Source: Apostichopus japonicus (lineage: Eukaryota; Echinodermata; Holothuroidea; Aspidochirotida; Stichopodidae). From it: 64,000 nt of DNA. Position 1 is the first letter of the stretch, and every line of letters begins with the position of its first letter. The position numbers and the translations under genes were made by a program. The stretch spans positions 31,213,398 to 31,277,397 of the forward strand of contig NC_092577.1 of the NCBI RefSeq assembly GCF_037975245.1, read 5' to 3'. The notes below the pieces were generated by a model that made no database searches, was not told the DNA's origin, and saw nothing but the letters and a program-made list of their open reading frames with translations. Positions 11,399 to 26,022 of this stretch are shown here, one piece after another.

Positions 11399-12160
11399 TG
11401 CCTACAATATCTCAGGAACAGAATCAGCAAACAATGACAGAAGTCGCTTCAATGGTCTCCACTGAATTTTTGTCAGGCAAAGAATTCCAATCTACAATTG
11501 AACAGTGTGTGCTGAGAGCCATTGAACAATGTGTGCTGTGAGCTATTGAGGAAACAATTGAAGGTATCAGCGAGCTCATTGATAAACTGGAATCCAGATG
11601 TTTTGATTTAGAAACTTAACTTGATGAGTCACATAAAAGAGAATTTGGAACTAAACCCAACAAACCACAAAGATAGAGGAGGCTCAGCAGTAGACCCAGA
11701 GATCACTAAATGGTATGAAACAATACTCCAGAAGGAACAAAGTTCGGGTGTTTGGAATAAAAGAAAATATTGGGGAGAATGCCACTGACATCATCCTAAA
11801 CATGCAGGCAAAAGAAATATTAGCCTTACAACTGCAGCAGAGCGATAAAGATCGTTGCCACCGTGTTGGTAAAACGTATCCTGGTGCCAGCCGCCCTATC
11901 ATCGTCAAATTCATATCGTAACGACAAAAACAACAGTTGATACAGGCTAGACGAAATTTGAAGTCAACAGGTATTGTGATTAAAGGAGGACCACACCTGG
12001 GCAAACCACGGTGTTTTATGCCAAACCCATAGACACGCAATAGTCATCAACTGCTGGACTCTGGATGGACGAGTTACAGTGTTGGTAAAGACGGCCGACC
12101 AACAAGAAATTAAAGTAATTATAACCATCAACTCTGTTTCTGATCTCATGAAAATATAGC
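11399..12160 (+). pseudogene. Decayed non-LTR retrotransposon ORF1
   Basis: From ATG at 11399 the frame gives a Gln/Glu-rich, probably coiled-coil stretch (MPTISQEQNQQ) that is soon broken by stops. From 11715 a segment reads RRNKVRVFGIKENIGENATD, followed by DRCHRVGKTYPG and RPIIVKF, and after an in-frame TAA by RRNLKSTGIVIK. This order is that of the RRM-like ORF1 protein of L1/CR1-type LINEs, an RNA-binding chaperone. Several stops and frame changes show it is dead. The endonuclease remnant follows at 12.7 kb. Confidence 0.8.
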
Positions 12161-12714
12161 AATGGTATTTATTTCAAAATATTTGTTATTTCAATGCCAC
12201 TCGTAGTTCAGCCTGGGTCATGCTTGGTTTTGTTTTGTATTGTGAGACATTACTTGTACCGTCATGGAAATTTTGCTTTAACTATGAGATTTCATTGTAT
12301 ATACTAATTGGGTATCATATAGTTTTTTGGACACATTACTCACAACTGATGAATATACTCTTTTTTTCAGTGACATCAAAACACTTTTACAAAGGGTGAT
12401 ATATTTCCATTTTCAAATATACCCTAATGAAGATTTTTTTTTTGTATTGAAGTCCGATTTTTGACTTTAACAGGTAACTTGTCCAATTTATAAAGGGAAA
12501 TTTGCAACTTTAACTTTAAGACTTTCCAGTATACAGACTATCAGTTTGTTGAAGAAAATGAAAAGGATATAGCTCCATTTCAATTGTGTCATTATTACAC
12601 AGACGACCGATTTAAAAGTAAAATTGTAACTCAAAAAGCACTTTCCATTATCCATTTTAATTGTACAAGTATATTCATGCTAATTTTTTCCCACCTAGAG
12701 AGTTATTTGAGGGA

Positions 12715-13215
12715 TTTGAAATAGTGATTTCGATGTTATAGCAATAAGTGAGACCTGGTTAAATTCTTTCTCAAATTTAGCACTTTATTAAAATTGATGG
12801 ATATGATATTTTGTCATATTGATAGAAGTGACAAAAGAAGAGGGGCATGGAGTTGCTCTTAATGTTCTCAAAAATAGTCAGTACAAAATGCTAGATAAAA
12901 TATGTATTACAATTAATGATGTTCTCGAATGAATTTCAGTTGAATTTTTTTTTAGAAATGAAGAATAATATTATCATTATAGTTGTCTTTATACAGACAG
13001 CCTGGTTCCTCTATAGATGTTTTCACCAATACGCCTGAAAATTTATACAGACACAAATGAAGTGATGTGTACTTATGCGGTGACTTTAATATTAATCTTC
13101 TTAACTATGAAAATCATATCGGTAGCAGAGACTTTCTAGATATCCTCTTCAGCCTAGATTTGGTTATCTGGCACCGTCGGATCGAGTCACCATATTACAC
13201 CATCTATCAAATAAT
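12715..13215 (+). pseudogene. Decayed LINE endonuclease (APE type)
   Basis: Frame fragments read FDVIAISETWLNS near 12730, KRRG followed by GVALNVLKNSQYKMLDK near 12840, and LCGDFNINLLNYENH with RDFLDILFSLDLV near 13075-13165. These match, in order, the conserved blocks of the apurinic-endonuclease-like domain at the start of LINE ORF2. The reading frame is interrupted and no reverse transcriptase follows, so the copy is truncated after the endonuclease. Confidence 0.85.
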
Positions 13216-14320
13216 GAGAATCTGATCACATTGTGGTATGAAAACATCTATAACCATATCGAGTAGAATGTATCATTGGTGATATCTTTTTTCTACCAAC
13301 ATTCTGCCAGCCCCGTTTCATCGCAGGAAGCTTTATATATTTGGGCTCATTTTGGTCACCCTTACCCTCCCCCCCCCCCACGTGGCGTGACCAGTCGAGA
13401 GGGACAGGGACGAGAAGAGGGAGAATATGGTAGTGGGAGTTCAGAAAAAGGGGAAGAGGATGGAGAAGGACAATATCTAAAATAGTCGAAGGTGGAGCAA
13501 CAACTTTCGGGACAATAAAGAAAAGAAAAGCAAAGAAAAGCACAGAACAACTCTGTTGATTTCTATCTTGAAGAAAAACTAATTAATAGCACAACCAAGA
13601 AATGTGTCATAGAATTAGCTCCTTTTCGGTATTACAACCTTCTCATAGTTTCCGCTCTAAAGAAGATTTTTACTCAGCCTTCGTTACAACCTCCAGGCTA
13701 CAGAAGCGTAAACCGTTTACCTTCTTCCAAAAAGAATAGATTAATATTAACGTTACTATGTATTATTATATCTAAACATTATGGAAAACTATCCAGATGT
13801 ATAGTCATTTGTGCTGCTTGCGCGCGTGGGCGCATGTGTGTGTGCGTTGCTGTTGCCACGGAAACTAACCTTTACCGAGAAAAAGTCGTAAGTCGAAAAA
13901 TTCGTAAGTAAACTGTGAAATGTCAGTCACGTTTTAGATATATACTTCCGCCCTTATATACGGTACCGCTAAAGACCAAGCCTGCTCACCCATAACCAAA
14001 CTTTCTTCTTTTTAATGTCAGAATATTTTCAGTTAAAAAGTTAATTACATTGTCAACTTGTGACCTTCCTTCCTTATTTATGGGGGATTATTTTCAGGAG
14101 GTAAAACTTCTCGAAGTGAAGTGAAGCTTTGAACTGACTTTTTTTTCCAACGATAACAGGCTTGTCTTGTCTTTTTAAGATGTTGTCTTCTTAAAACATA
14201 GTTTGAGACAAATATTTGGTAACTTTGACCTAAGCCAAAGATTTGTAAAGCGCTAAAGGCGGTACATGGATGACTCCTATACGTCTTACACGTGCAAACG
14301 TACGTGAAGCTAAAACATGC
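13216..14320. other. No gene recognised
   Basis: Purine-rich stretch at 13380-13550 (GAGAGGGACAGGGACGAG-like runs) and ordinary A+T-rich DNA. Small open frames on both strands around 13226-13550 only mirror this purine bias. Confidence 0.45.
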
Positions 14321-14324
14321 GCGC

Positions 14325-15238
14325 GTATGGAACGCCATTTTTGCATTTATTCAATAATTACAGATATCTTTAATTCATTTCCAGATATCTCTAATTCATT
14401 TCCAGATATCTCTAATTGAAACATATTTGAGATATCAGAAATTGAATTCGAGATATCGAGAATTCGATCATAGATATCCAAAATTGAATTAGAGATATCT
14501 GGAATACATTAAGAGATATCCAAAATGAATTAGAGATATAAAAAATTCGAATTCGAATATGGAACGCCATTTTAACATTTATTCAATAATTACAGATATC
14601 TCTAATTCATTTCCAGATATCTCTAATTCATTTTCAGATATCTCTTAGTCATTTCCAGATATCTCCAATTCATTACCAGATATCTCTATATTTCAATTCA
14701 AGATAATGGAATTCCATTTTCTAGATATCTCTAATTCAATTTTGGATATCTCTAATTCGAAGTCTTGATATCTCTATTTGAAGTTTGGATATCTCTAATT
14801 GCATTCCAGATATCTCTTATTGTATTCCAGATATCTCTAATTCGAATTCTTGATATCTCTAATTCAATTTAGATATCTCTAATTCGAATTCTTGATATCT
14901 TGAATTCAATTTTGGATATCTCGAATTCTTTTCTTGATATCTTGAATTCAATTTTGGATATCTCGAATGCAATTTTGAATATCTCTAAATTCAATTCGAG
15001 ATATCTTAAATAATGTTTCCTTTTTTTGATATCTTTAATTTATTTCTTGATATCTTTAAATTCAATTTAAGATATCTTAAATAAAATTCAATATATCGAA
15101 AATGAAAATTTCTGATATCTCAAATTGAATTCAAGGTATCTTCAATAATTAGATATTTCTTTAATTTAATTCGAGATATCTAAAATTAATTGAAGATATC
15201 TCTAATTATTGAATAAATGTTAACATGGCGTTCCATAC
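14325..15238. mobile_element. Foldback element filled with GATATC repeats, 4-bp target duplication
   Basis: The ends are GTATGGAACGCCAT and, inverted, ATGGCGTTCCATAC. Similarity of the two ends continues through TTTATTCAATAATTA into the repeat. GCGC flanks both sides (14321-14324 and 15239-15242). Between the ends lie some 40 copies of a roughly 20-bp unit built around the palindrome GATATC, such as AGATATCTCTAATTCATT, in changing orientations. The left terminal sequence is repeated internally at about 14560, so the element contains a duplicated or nested end. No coding sequence. Confidence 0.88.
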
Positions 15239-15242
15239 GCGC

Positions 15243-17665
<2,423 letters not shown>

Positions 17666-18069
17666 AATATATTATATATATATAAATATAGACAGATATA
17701 TATATAGATATATATATATAGAGAGAGAGAGATATATATAGATAGAGAGAGAGATATATATATAGATAGAGAGAGAGAGATATATAGATATAGATATATA
17801 TACATATAGATCTATCTATATAGATCTATATAGATCTATCTATCTATCTATCTATCTATAATATATTATATATATATAAATATAGACAGATATATATATA
17901 GATATATATATATAGAGAGAGAGAGATATATATAGATAGAGAGAGAGATATATATATAGATAGAGAGAGAGAGATATATAGATATAGATATATATACATA
18001 TAGATATATAGATATAGATATATAGATATATATATATATATACATATAGATATATAGATATAGATATAT

Positions 18070-18111
<42 letters not shown>

Positions 18112-18130
18112 GGTATATATATATATGGTA
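17666..18130. repeat. Compound TA/GA microsatellite with 195-bp duplicated block
   Basis: The block 17661-17815 recurs almost unchanged at 17856-18010 (AATATATTATATATATATAA, ATAGACAGATATA, three GAGAGA runs), each copy preceded by a short TCTA run. Further TA runs extend to about 18130. Confidence 0.92.
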
Positions 18131-19076
18131 TATATATTACATTCTTAAATTAAATATTCTATTAATACCTTTATAAATAAACCCCACCAGGAAACAAGAA
18201 ATTGTTGAGTATTGACTCTCGCCAGCCTTATTATTGTAAATTTGGATAATGATTCAGCGCAAAGCTTTCAAAATGTCAGAAACCCACGTTTCCTATAATA
18301 ACACATATACTAAAGTGGTGTAACCCTTCAATTGAATAACAGCAAAAAACTGTTGTAACTTTTAGTCATTTTTATGAATCAAATAATGTCGGATTTTGGC
18401 TGACAATTATTTTTTTACAAAGGGACATCTGGTCGTCTCCGACCGTGACTGTATAGCCGCAACCCTAATTGTTGTCCTTCTTATATTATGTAATTAGTCG
18501 AAAGTATAACGCCCCGCTTGAAGAATCCAAAACGGTGCGTGGTTTGGTTGGGACATTAAAGTCTAAGTTGAGGCATACTCTGAACCCATTTCATGTTGAT
18601 ACTACTGTTGCATGGGATAGTGTTGTCGTCCATGCATTAACAACTTGATATAAATATCTAGTTTGATGTCCACATCACTGTCTTTTGACTAATAAACATC
18701 GAGTTTGCATTGATGCATGGTATGATTTGTATAGTCAAATTACCGAAGCATGAAAACAGGATTAACTTTGGTTAATATCAGCTTTACAAAATTGCTATCA
18801 CTCATTTTGTTAATGCCTTTTTTTTTTAAAAGTTGTTCTGTCAGTGGTTTTCTCATTAAGGCATATATCGCCAGTTTTTTTCCCTCTAACGATGCAATAT
18901 TTGTTCTGAATCGGTGAGTTCTCTAAACAATAGGACGGTTAAGATATTATAATATTATAAATATTATACAAAAAAAAAGAAGAAGAAGAAAAAGAAGAAG
19001 AAATTGGAAAGAAATTCATTGAAGTAAAACAAAACGTTTTTTTTTTCCCCGCCTTTCTTTCTTTTCAAAACTGTTT
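18131..19076. other. Upstream region of the VWC gene
   Basis: No open frame of interest. A purine run (GAAGAAGAAGAAAAAGAAG) lies near 18970 and a T/C run near 19040. Confidence 0.45.
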
Positions 19077-19085
19077 TATATAAAA
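19077..19085 (+). promoter_or_regulatory. TATA box of the VWC gene
   Basis: TATATAAAA lies 112 bp upstream of the start codon, preceded by a C/T-rich tract. Transcription would be expected to begin roughly 30 bp downstream, near 19110, giving a short 5' UTR. Confidence 0.7.
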
Positions 19086-19196
19086 GAAGCTGCAATAGAT
19101 AACACAAGTCTAGATCAACTTTGATGTTGGAAGTAATTCTTCAGTCTTCTTAAAGTAAAATTTGTTCTTACGGAGTGGTAAACACAGCTCATCAGT

Positions 19197-19692
19197 ATGA
19201 CTACCAGCCTGTTTCTCGCCGCATTAGCTCTGGGAGTATTCCCTTCTGTGTTATCTGAATGTAAGTTTTACTTTTATTTTGGTTTCCTCAAAAATGTGTT
19301 CGTGTGTTAGGCAGATGATTTTGTTCAGTGGCGCAAGGCCGGGGTGGGGGTTCGGGGTGGGGGTTCGCGGTGGGGGTTTCGGGGTGGGCATCGGCCTCAC
19401 CTAACGTCGTCAGTCGAGGGGAAATGGTACAGTCGGGGGATTATTTTGGCATTCAGACGGGGGGTGTGGGGGGGGGGGAATAGTCCATCTCTGCCGATGC
19501 ATTACACACCCAACTCCTTAATCTTGGGGGAGGGGCGGACCCAGGGAGGGTGCCTAGTGCCCCCCTCCCCGATCTCTACCACTTCTGGACTTTTTTTTTT
19601 CATTTTGGGGGGCAAAGATAACCTACAAATATAATTTATTTGTCAAAACCAAGGTACGTGCGTGTGTGTCTGTGTATATGTTAATGGATATT

Positions 19693-19724
<32 letters not shown>

Positions 19725-22247
19725 TCATCCTCAAAACATGCCCGAACAAACTAGAATCTTCCGTAAGTTTGTAGGTCTTGTAAATGAAACGACAAGTGGT
19801 TCTGAGAAAACTGATTTCAGAAGTTCGGTGCTTTGAAGTAAATGAAAATTTCTTCTGAATGATATCGGCCAGTGGTGCAGGGAGACCAGTTTGGAATGCA
19901 GCAACCAATGGTGCCGTTTTGGAATTGGTTTTATACGTCAATGTTTTCAGTGCGGGGTTTGCTTTTTGGCCTTTTTTGATGGCATTTAAATAGAACCCCG
20001 AAAATACTGTCTGTTGAGGATTCAGGTGTTGTGACAGTTCTTTTGTGCGAGAATCAGAATCGACGCTATCGAGGAACATGCGTCGAATGCGCAACGCTTG
20101 ACTGTATATGGAATGTTTCTGGTACAATATGAAGTGGGATGGCAGTTATGCTCGTTCGTGGGTTTATTTGAACTAGTCTCTTCTGAGTGAGCCATTTTGT
20201 ATAGGATCACAGTGAACGTCAGTGTCTACAAATATCTGCAGTGAATTTGATTTTTTGATGAAACGAGTTGGTGGAGAGATATTTAGGCTATAAATAACGC
20301 CAGTATAGGTCCACCGTCACCGCAATGTTATTCTAATAACTACTTTTAGGTGTTTTCTATGGTTGACACGTAGGGGATGGGTAGTGTACACCCCCACCCC
20401 ACCCCCAACACACATCCCATGAATCCGCCATTGTATAATAGCTCTTGTTTGTAACCTCATGATCAAATTCGGGTTATATATTTATTCATTTCTATTTAAA
20501 CACAGCATCATCATCATCATCGTATTCTAGCTACAGCTTTGATGTCTTCCAAATGAGGCCATGTGCCTATAACGGCAAATTTTACATGCATGGCCAAACA
20601 TGGGAACCGTTACCATGTGCGTCTTGTACCTGTAGGAACCTCATCAGCTACTGCACCATAGACACTTGTCCAGCTTGCGACGGATCACTGACGGAACCCG
20701 TAGGAGACCAGTGCTGTGGTACATGCGATGGCGAGACAGTTGGTAAGTTTATACTATACTTACACCCAGGGGCGGACTGGTTCTTAAAACCGGCCCGGGC
20801 ATTTTTCCACCTAGACCGGCCCATTATTCATTGATATGCTACTTACATAGTGATCGCCGTCCTGTGGAAGGGGTCTAAGGGGAGGGGTGCCCCCCCCTTG
20901 AGATTTTTTTTTGGAAGTTAAGGACTGCCTAGATGCAAAATGGTGCTATATTTCTTCATTTTGTAGGTTACAATAATCCTTGAAAAATGACCCAAAAATA
21001 ATTTTCCAGAAGCAACATTTGATTAATCTGAGGAAAGTTAAAAACGTAAACAAAAGTAGACAAAAATATATGTTTTACATTGGAGTTTATGTAGTTTTTC
21101 AAGCATTTTGTGACAACATGCTGTAAAAATGAATTCTGATTCCCACAGTTAAACATATATTTCTACACAGCCCGTCTGTATTCTATTAACTACTGTGAAA
21201 ATGGGCTGTAATATTTACCAGGCTCCCCAGCCCACCGGGCCACCGGCCCACCGGGCATTGCCCAAATTCCCGTATGGCCAATCCGCCACTGCTTACACCG
21301 TAACGTTGTACGCGCGATCTGGAATTTATAACCTCTGTGTAATAGTAACACAAGTGACCTGGTTCATTTTGGCGGGGTTAATCACAAAATAAGCCAACCG
21401 GGGGGGGGGTGGATGGGAAGGGGGGGGGGTTCGGTACAGTAAGAGAAAACTAGAAGGGTTCGACGTGAAACTGGTATATATATATATATATATATATATT
21501 GCCGATTCTTTGGTAACAAAGTTTGTAGGATCGCAGAAATAAAAACCATGAATCCAGACTAACTATTGGGTATCCAACCATATGTTACTTAAGATCCATA
21601 GATAGCCATGCCTTTAACTTGTAACACACGGTACCTTTACCAACTGACACTGTACTACGTGAGTGTCACGGTTTACCGTGAGATTCGCGGTTCAGTTGCG
21701 CAAAAATCATTATAACCAGCAAAACAAAGTCAAGCAGATTAAAAACGATGCGTTTTATTTCATTATTTTTAGAACGTCTTGTGAAATTTTCCAGGTTTCG
21801 GACATCAATCTCCAGTTCTTCAGGGTGTGTGTGTGTGTGTGTGTGTGTGGAGGGGATGAGTGGGGGGGGGGGGTTGAAGCAGTTTGCGCCTGATGGTCTT
21901 TAATACATTATTTCAAATGGAGTCTGGATTTCTATATTGATCAATAATAAGATATTCAAAAACAAAGATTTTGTTCAGTGTTTCTCAAACAGTACCAACT
22001 TTGTTCAACGTTTATACTTCTCTCTCCTCCCCCCTCCCACCCCTCCCAATCCCCAGAGCCAAATGAGGAGGATTTCTGTGTCTGGAGAGGCGTAACGTAC
22101 CAGAATGGAGACAGCTTTACACTAAACCCCTGCACTGATTGTACTTGTGAAGCTGGCAAAGGTAAATGCGAGGTGCGTTCTTGTGGACCTCCAGAGTGTG
22201 ATGATCCTGTCGAAGTTGAGGGTGAATGCTGTCTAGTCTGCCCATAG
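19197..22247 (+). CDS. Secreted two-domain VWC protein, complete (163 residues)
   Basis: The coding exons are 19197-19260, 20506-20742 and 22057-22247. Exon 1 encodes the signal peptide MTTSLFLAALALGVFPSVLS and ends at GTAAGT in phase 1. Exon 2 (acceptor CACAG, donor GTAAGT) encodes a Ser-rich linker and VWC module one (RPCAYNGKFY ... CCGTC, ten cysteines). Exon 3 (acceptor CCCCAG) encodes VWC module two (DFCVWRGVTYQNGD ... CCLVCP, ten cysteines) and stops at TAG 22245-22247, one base before a GTAAGT donor to a non-coding last exon. All junctions are phase 1. The layout matches the tandem copies at 0-5 kb, so this is their intact relative. The product is a small secreted cysteine-rich protein; extracellular BMP-type ligand binding is inferred from the domain family only. 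Confidence 0.92.
19690..19728. repeat. TA microsatellite at the truncated end of a Penelope relic
   Basis: About 38 bp of TA repeat in the first intron of the VWC gene. The reverse-transcriptase fragment on the minus strand ends directly against it. Confidence 0.85.
19730..20240 (-). pseudogene. Penelope-like element reverse-transcriptase fragment
   Basis: Read on the minus strand, the frames give NGSLRRD, KPTNEHNCHPTSYC, then after a frameshift YSQALRIRRMF, RTKELSQHLNPQQTVFSGFY and finally PLVAAFQTGLPAPLADIIQK followed by FIYKTYKL. This is the order at the C-terminal side of Penelope-like reverse transcriptases: the KPT block, then 'IPYSQALR.RR', a linker, and the 'P.V..Y...LP...II' block. 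No GIY-YIG endonuclease follows; the fragment stops at a TA repeat. It is antisense within the VWC intron and inactive. Confidence 0.82.
20767..21291. mobile_element. hAT-like MITE, 525 bp, in VWC intron 2
   Basis: The ends are CAGGGGCGGACTGG and, inverted, CAGTGGCGGATTGG (12 of 14 identical). CTTACACC at 20759-20766 is repeated exactly at 21292-21299, an 8-bp target duplication. The interior has GGCCC/GGGCC-rich subterminal repeats (ACCGGCCCGGGC, AGCCCACCGGGCC) and an A+T-rich centre. No transposase. Confidence 0.94.
21410..21900. repeat. G-runs, TA and GT microsatellites in VWC intron 2
   Basis: Poly-G at about 21400-21430, TA repeat at 21474-21500, and GTGTGT repeat followed by poly-G at about 21825-21875. 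Nothing else recognised. Confidence 0.8.
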
Positions 22248-22279
22248 TGTAAGTATATATACAATACAGTATTGCTTTC

Positions 22280-22770
22280 ATGTACACCATTAACCCCACC
22301 TAACCCACCCACCCACCCCAACCACCCCTCCATGGCCTGCCTTCCACCAACTTGAAACTATCAACCAGATGATTCATTTACACCATTCACCCCACCCACC
22401 CCTGGCCTTCCTTCCACCAACTTGAAACTATCCACCCGAGGATTCATTTACACCATTCACCCCACCCCACCGACCCACCCCTGGCCTTCCTTCCACCAAC
22501 TTGAAACTATCAACCAGATGATTCATTTACACCATTCACCCCACCCCACCCGACCCAACCCTGGCTTTCCTTCCACCAGCTTGAAACTATTCACCCGAGG
22601 TTTCATTTACACCATTAACCCCACCCAACCCACCCCACCCCTCCATTGCCTGCCTTCCACCAGCTTGAAACTATCCACCCCATGATTCATTTACACCATT
22701 CACCTCACCCCACCCGACCCACCCCTGGCCTTCCTTCCACCAACTTGAAGCTATCCACCAGTTGATTCAT
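22280..22770. repeat. Minisatellite of about 70-85 bp in the last intron of the VWC gene
   Basis: Six imperfect copies of a unit containing CCTTCCACCAACTTGAAACT, ATGATTCATTTACACCATT and a variable CACCCCACCC run. Unit length differs mainly in the C-rich part. Confidence 0.9.
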
Positions 22771-23296
22771 TTCTTCAAACATATCGTTTACGTGCAGTGG
22801 CGTGCACACGATTTCAAAGGTGGGGGTGGATGGGTGGTTGGTTGGGGCCGGGAGGATGAAATTCCAGGCCTATTATGGTCAGGGCATGATCGAGCCTTTA
22901 TGAACGGGCTGTAGGCGAACCATAAATGTTTGCAGAGGGGTATGGCTGTGTGGTCGTTGAATGCGACTCCCACGTTGGGGGGGGGGTCTATGGGTCCACA
23001 GGGCAAACAAAAACAAGGACAAAAAACAACTTAGGTCTATAATTTAGGCCTAAAGGCAAGGTTCTACTTATTAATACTGTTGAGTTTGAATAAAAGAGAA
23101 ACAACAGACGATGTATATGGGTGGCATGACCACCCCTCCCCCTCCCCTCCCATCCCCCCCAGTCTTTCATTGATGATATGTCGGTACTTCTACTTAAAAG
23201 CTTTCCAATCTTTATTTGGTACATAAAGTTAGACTGATACAGAGAAATGCAACTTGTGTATTATTGTGTGTTCGCTTTTCATTTCCACTTTTGCAG

Positions 23297-23396
23297 CAAC
23301 TGTTGGTTTCGACGTGATATTGAAATAACCCGGACCAGACCCATGATGGATTCCTCGACGAAGGGATGTAGCATAATAAAAGTAAAATATGATATT
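23297..23396 (+). other. 3' UTR exon with polyadenylation signal of the VWC gene
   Basis: Pyrimidine tract and TTTTGCAG acceptor at 23289-23296; AATAAA at 23375-23380. It follows the stop-containing exon by splicing from 22248. The first stop after the acceptor comes within about 30 bases in any case. Confidence 0.65.
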
Positions 23397-23399
23397 CGT

Positions 23400-25130
23400 T
23401 AGTTTGCTGTTTAATCCAGAAATATTAATTATAATAAATACTAATAAAATACTACTACTAATAATAATGCCATTGTGTTTTTAGTGAATTAATTAATACA
23501 TTAATACATTTATTAATACATTTGTTTTGTTTAAAACACAATTCGGCGGTTTCAATAGTATTAACAAGATTTAGTGGTTGAAAAAAAAAAGCAATCTTAT
23601 TTTGGTATATCTCCAGAGCAGAGTTTGATATGTTCACTTAGTGAAAAGAAGGTTTGTTACAACACAGCAAGAACAAGGAGGTAAAATTGGAAGTAGCTTA
23701 TAGGAGAGAGGAAACAACTCAAAATATCAGTCATTTGAAAGATATTTGTGATCGGAGTTATATCTTAATATTTTTGAGCGTTTATGATTATTGTGTTAAA
23801 TCTGTTTGTTCAATTATGACTATCTTAAACTACAGTTTTCATTCTTGTATTTCGTTTTAAAATATATTTGGTTCAAGTACAAGCTGAGCAGGGGTGGGGG
23901 GGGGGTGGGGTGGTATGTGAGAGAGAGAGAGAGGTGGAGAGAGAGACAGACAGACATACATATACATAGAGAGAAACACGGATTCCGTTTGGAGTTTAAA
24001 TGGCTGATCATATAATGTTTTGAATGTGCATAGCTAAAATGTTACGACTTTTTTTTGGATATAAACACCCAGATAGTGAGTTAGACGTTATTGTTCAGCC
24101 GTTTTCTCCGACAGCTCAATGGACTTCATCCCAAAGTCAAGATGATAACATTTTCTTTACTGTCTTAGTCTAGTTGATTGACTCTGCACAACAATGCATG
24201 AGGACAAGAAAATCCCAAGTCTTCCTTTATTAAGGGACGGGGGAGGGGATGGGTGGGTGGGTGGGTGGGTGGGGATAGAGTTTTTTAAGACTAGTTTTCC
24301 CAGGTACTTAATTAGAACGAAAAAACAAAAGATTAACGGATACAAAACCCAATTGTTTTCTAACTTTCGAGCAACATTTCCTTCTGAAAGTTTGATTCAA
24401 ATCTTAGTAGTGTGTCGCTGATATTGTTTCACAATGTCTCGAGCTTATTGCACTTACACACCGCTATTGATTGCTACTTAAATAAATTAAAGTTGTCATT
24501 TTACTTACAATTTCAATGTGCATATACGTATCTTAAGTTAAAGAGTACGATTTACCAACTATATTAAAAGTTCAATGCAATCAGAAAATTGCTTGAGTTT
24601 GTTCTTTGCTAACACTGCAGTTCGCTGTTCGCTATACAGACTGAAAGATATATAGGGAACACATTCAATAGTCCAATCTGCTACTTAAAAAAAACTACCC
24701 CCCCCCCAATACCCTCTTCCCTCTCCAATCTTAATACCATGTTCCTTGGGCCTACTCTGCCTTTCGTATATGTCTGGTTATGGATGTCTTAAGAAAGGTG
24801 GATTATTTCTGCTAAGTGAATCTTTCGTTAATATCTGCAAATAGAAAAATGGAACAAAGTAGTTTGTGACGTCATCATGTATTTGGCTGATCTCTGTTTC
24901 AAAGATGTGACTTTTCTTATATTATCTTCTGTTTGTTGACTTCTCGTTGTTGAAAGCTCCTGTATAAGACAAACTGTTAAAGATGACGTAACCCCTCCCG
25001 CCCCACCCCCCCCTCGCGTTACGTCCTTACTGTAGACCGCCGTGCTCGAGATTCAGTGTTAGTAGCCTATAGGTTATCGGCCGCTGATTCCTTGTCGACG
25101 GTACTAACATTCTTAGCAACAGATTGTCTA
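23400..25130. other. No gene recognised
   Basis: A+T-rich DNA with G-runs (about 23890, 24240), a GA run at about 23925 and C-runs (about 24700, 25000). Confidence 0.45.
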
Positions 25131-25139
25131 GTTTCGCGG

Positions 25140-25260
25140 ACTATAGACAGAAACCGATATTGATACTGTTCCAGGCAACGAATGTAAAATGACCAACCAT
25201 GATGAAGGGTCATGTGACGTGCCCTCAAGTGCTACTAACATATTATTTAGCCCCTTGTCA
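25140..25260. repeat. Diverged dispersed repeat copy 3
   Basis: Resembles the repeat at 8550-9075 and 9285-9440: a CAACGAATG-like segment, then GGTCATGTGACGTG at 25208-25221, then CTCAAGTGCTACT. The 14-base core is exact although the surroundings have drifted. Confidence 0.55.
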
Positions 25261-25629
25261 GTTCAAAGAGATAAGCGTTCTGTAGATAACCGAACGCCAC
25301 TTTAACGGGCATTATGGTAAATTTGAGAATAATTGCTATAGGTTTGGAGGTTAACGTTGTTTAGATATGCTTTGCGTCACGTAAAATGGTTGATCTGCAT
25401 GTACCGTGGCTACTATTCGAACATCTACTGTCAGGGTCCTTTAGATTGCTACGGCGGTCACTTCTGTCATGTCATACGCACTTGTGTACGTGCAAACACG
25501 GCAAGGAATGCGATAGCCACGATATCATGACTTTAGTTGTTGTAGAATATACAGTACACGCGCGCAGAGAGGGAAAAAAAGTTACAGCGCGGTTTCATTT
25601 TCAGTAAGAAGTCAAGAATCAAGCGCCTA

Positions 25630-26022
25630 TCTAAGGCGCTGTAACATAGCTCTACTTTCTACAAGAATTTAAGTAACCTTTTCTAGCGCCAAGGCGCTGT
25701 AACAGATCTCTGCATCAAATATCAATTGTGGTGATGAAATCGTGTTCGAAATGCACAGGGTGTATAGCCTCTTCAGGTATAGTTAGGCGATACATAGCAA
25801 GCCAATGAATATACGCAGTCGCTTTACCATGTTTACGCACAAGCGCGTTCATGAGATATTACACAAATAATGAATGGTTATGAGTCGCAATTTAAGGACA
25901 TTAATATTAACAATTTCGAGGAAGCAATAAACCTTGCGCAAGATCGTGATACGTGGCGGAGGTTAATCACTGAGCATGTCGGATAGACGAGACTCAACTT
26001 ACTACTACTACTACTACTATGA
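25630..26022 (+). mobile_element. LINE 3' end fragment with (TAC)n tail
   Basis: About 380 bp nearly identical to 39617-39980. The last part reads SQFKDININNFEEAINLAQD, then RDTWRRLV and a stop, a typical C-terminus of a LINE ORF2, followed by a short tail and an ACTACTACTACT run. Its upstream half contains CTAGCGCCAAGGCGCTG, an inverted repeat. Truncated at the 5' side, as LINEs usually are. Confidence 0.75.

Noticed and set aside
11684-12040. 118-codon minus-strand frame
   Set aside because: Antisense shadow of the LINE ORF1 remnant.
17866-18111. Tyr/Ile-rich frames over TA repeats (also 30453, 46016, 48312)
   Set aside because: Direct translations of TA microsatellites.
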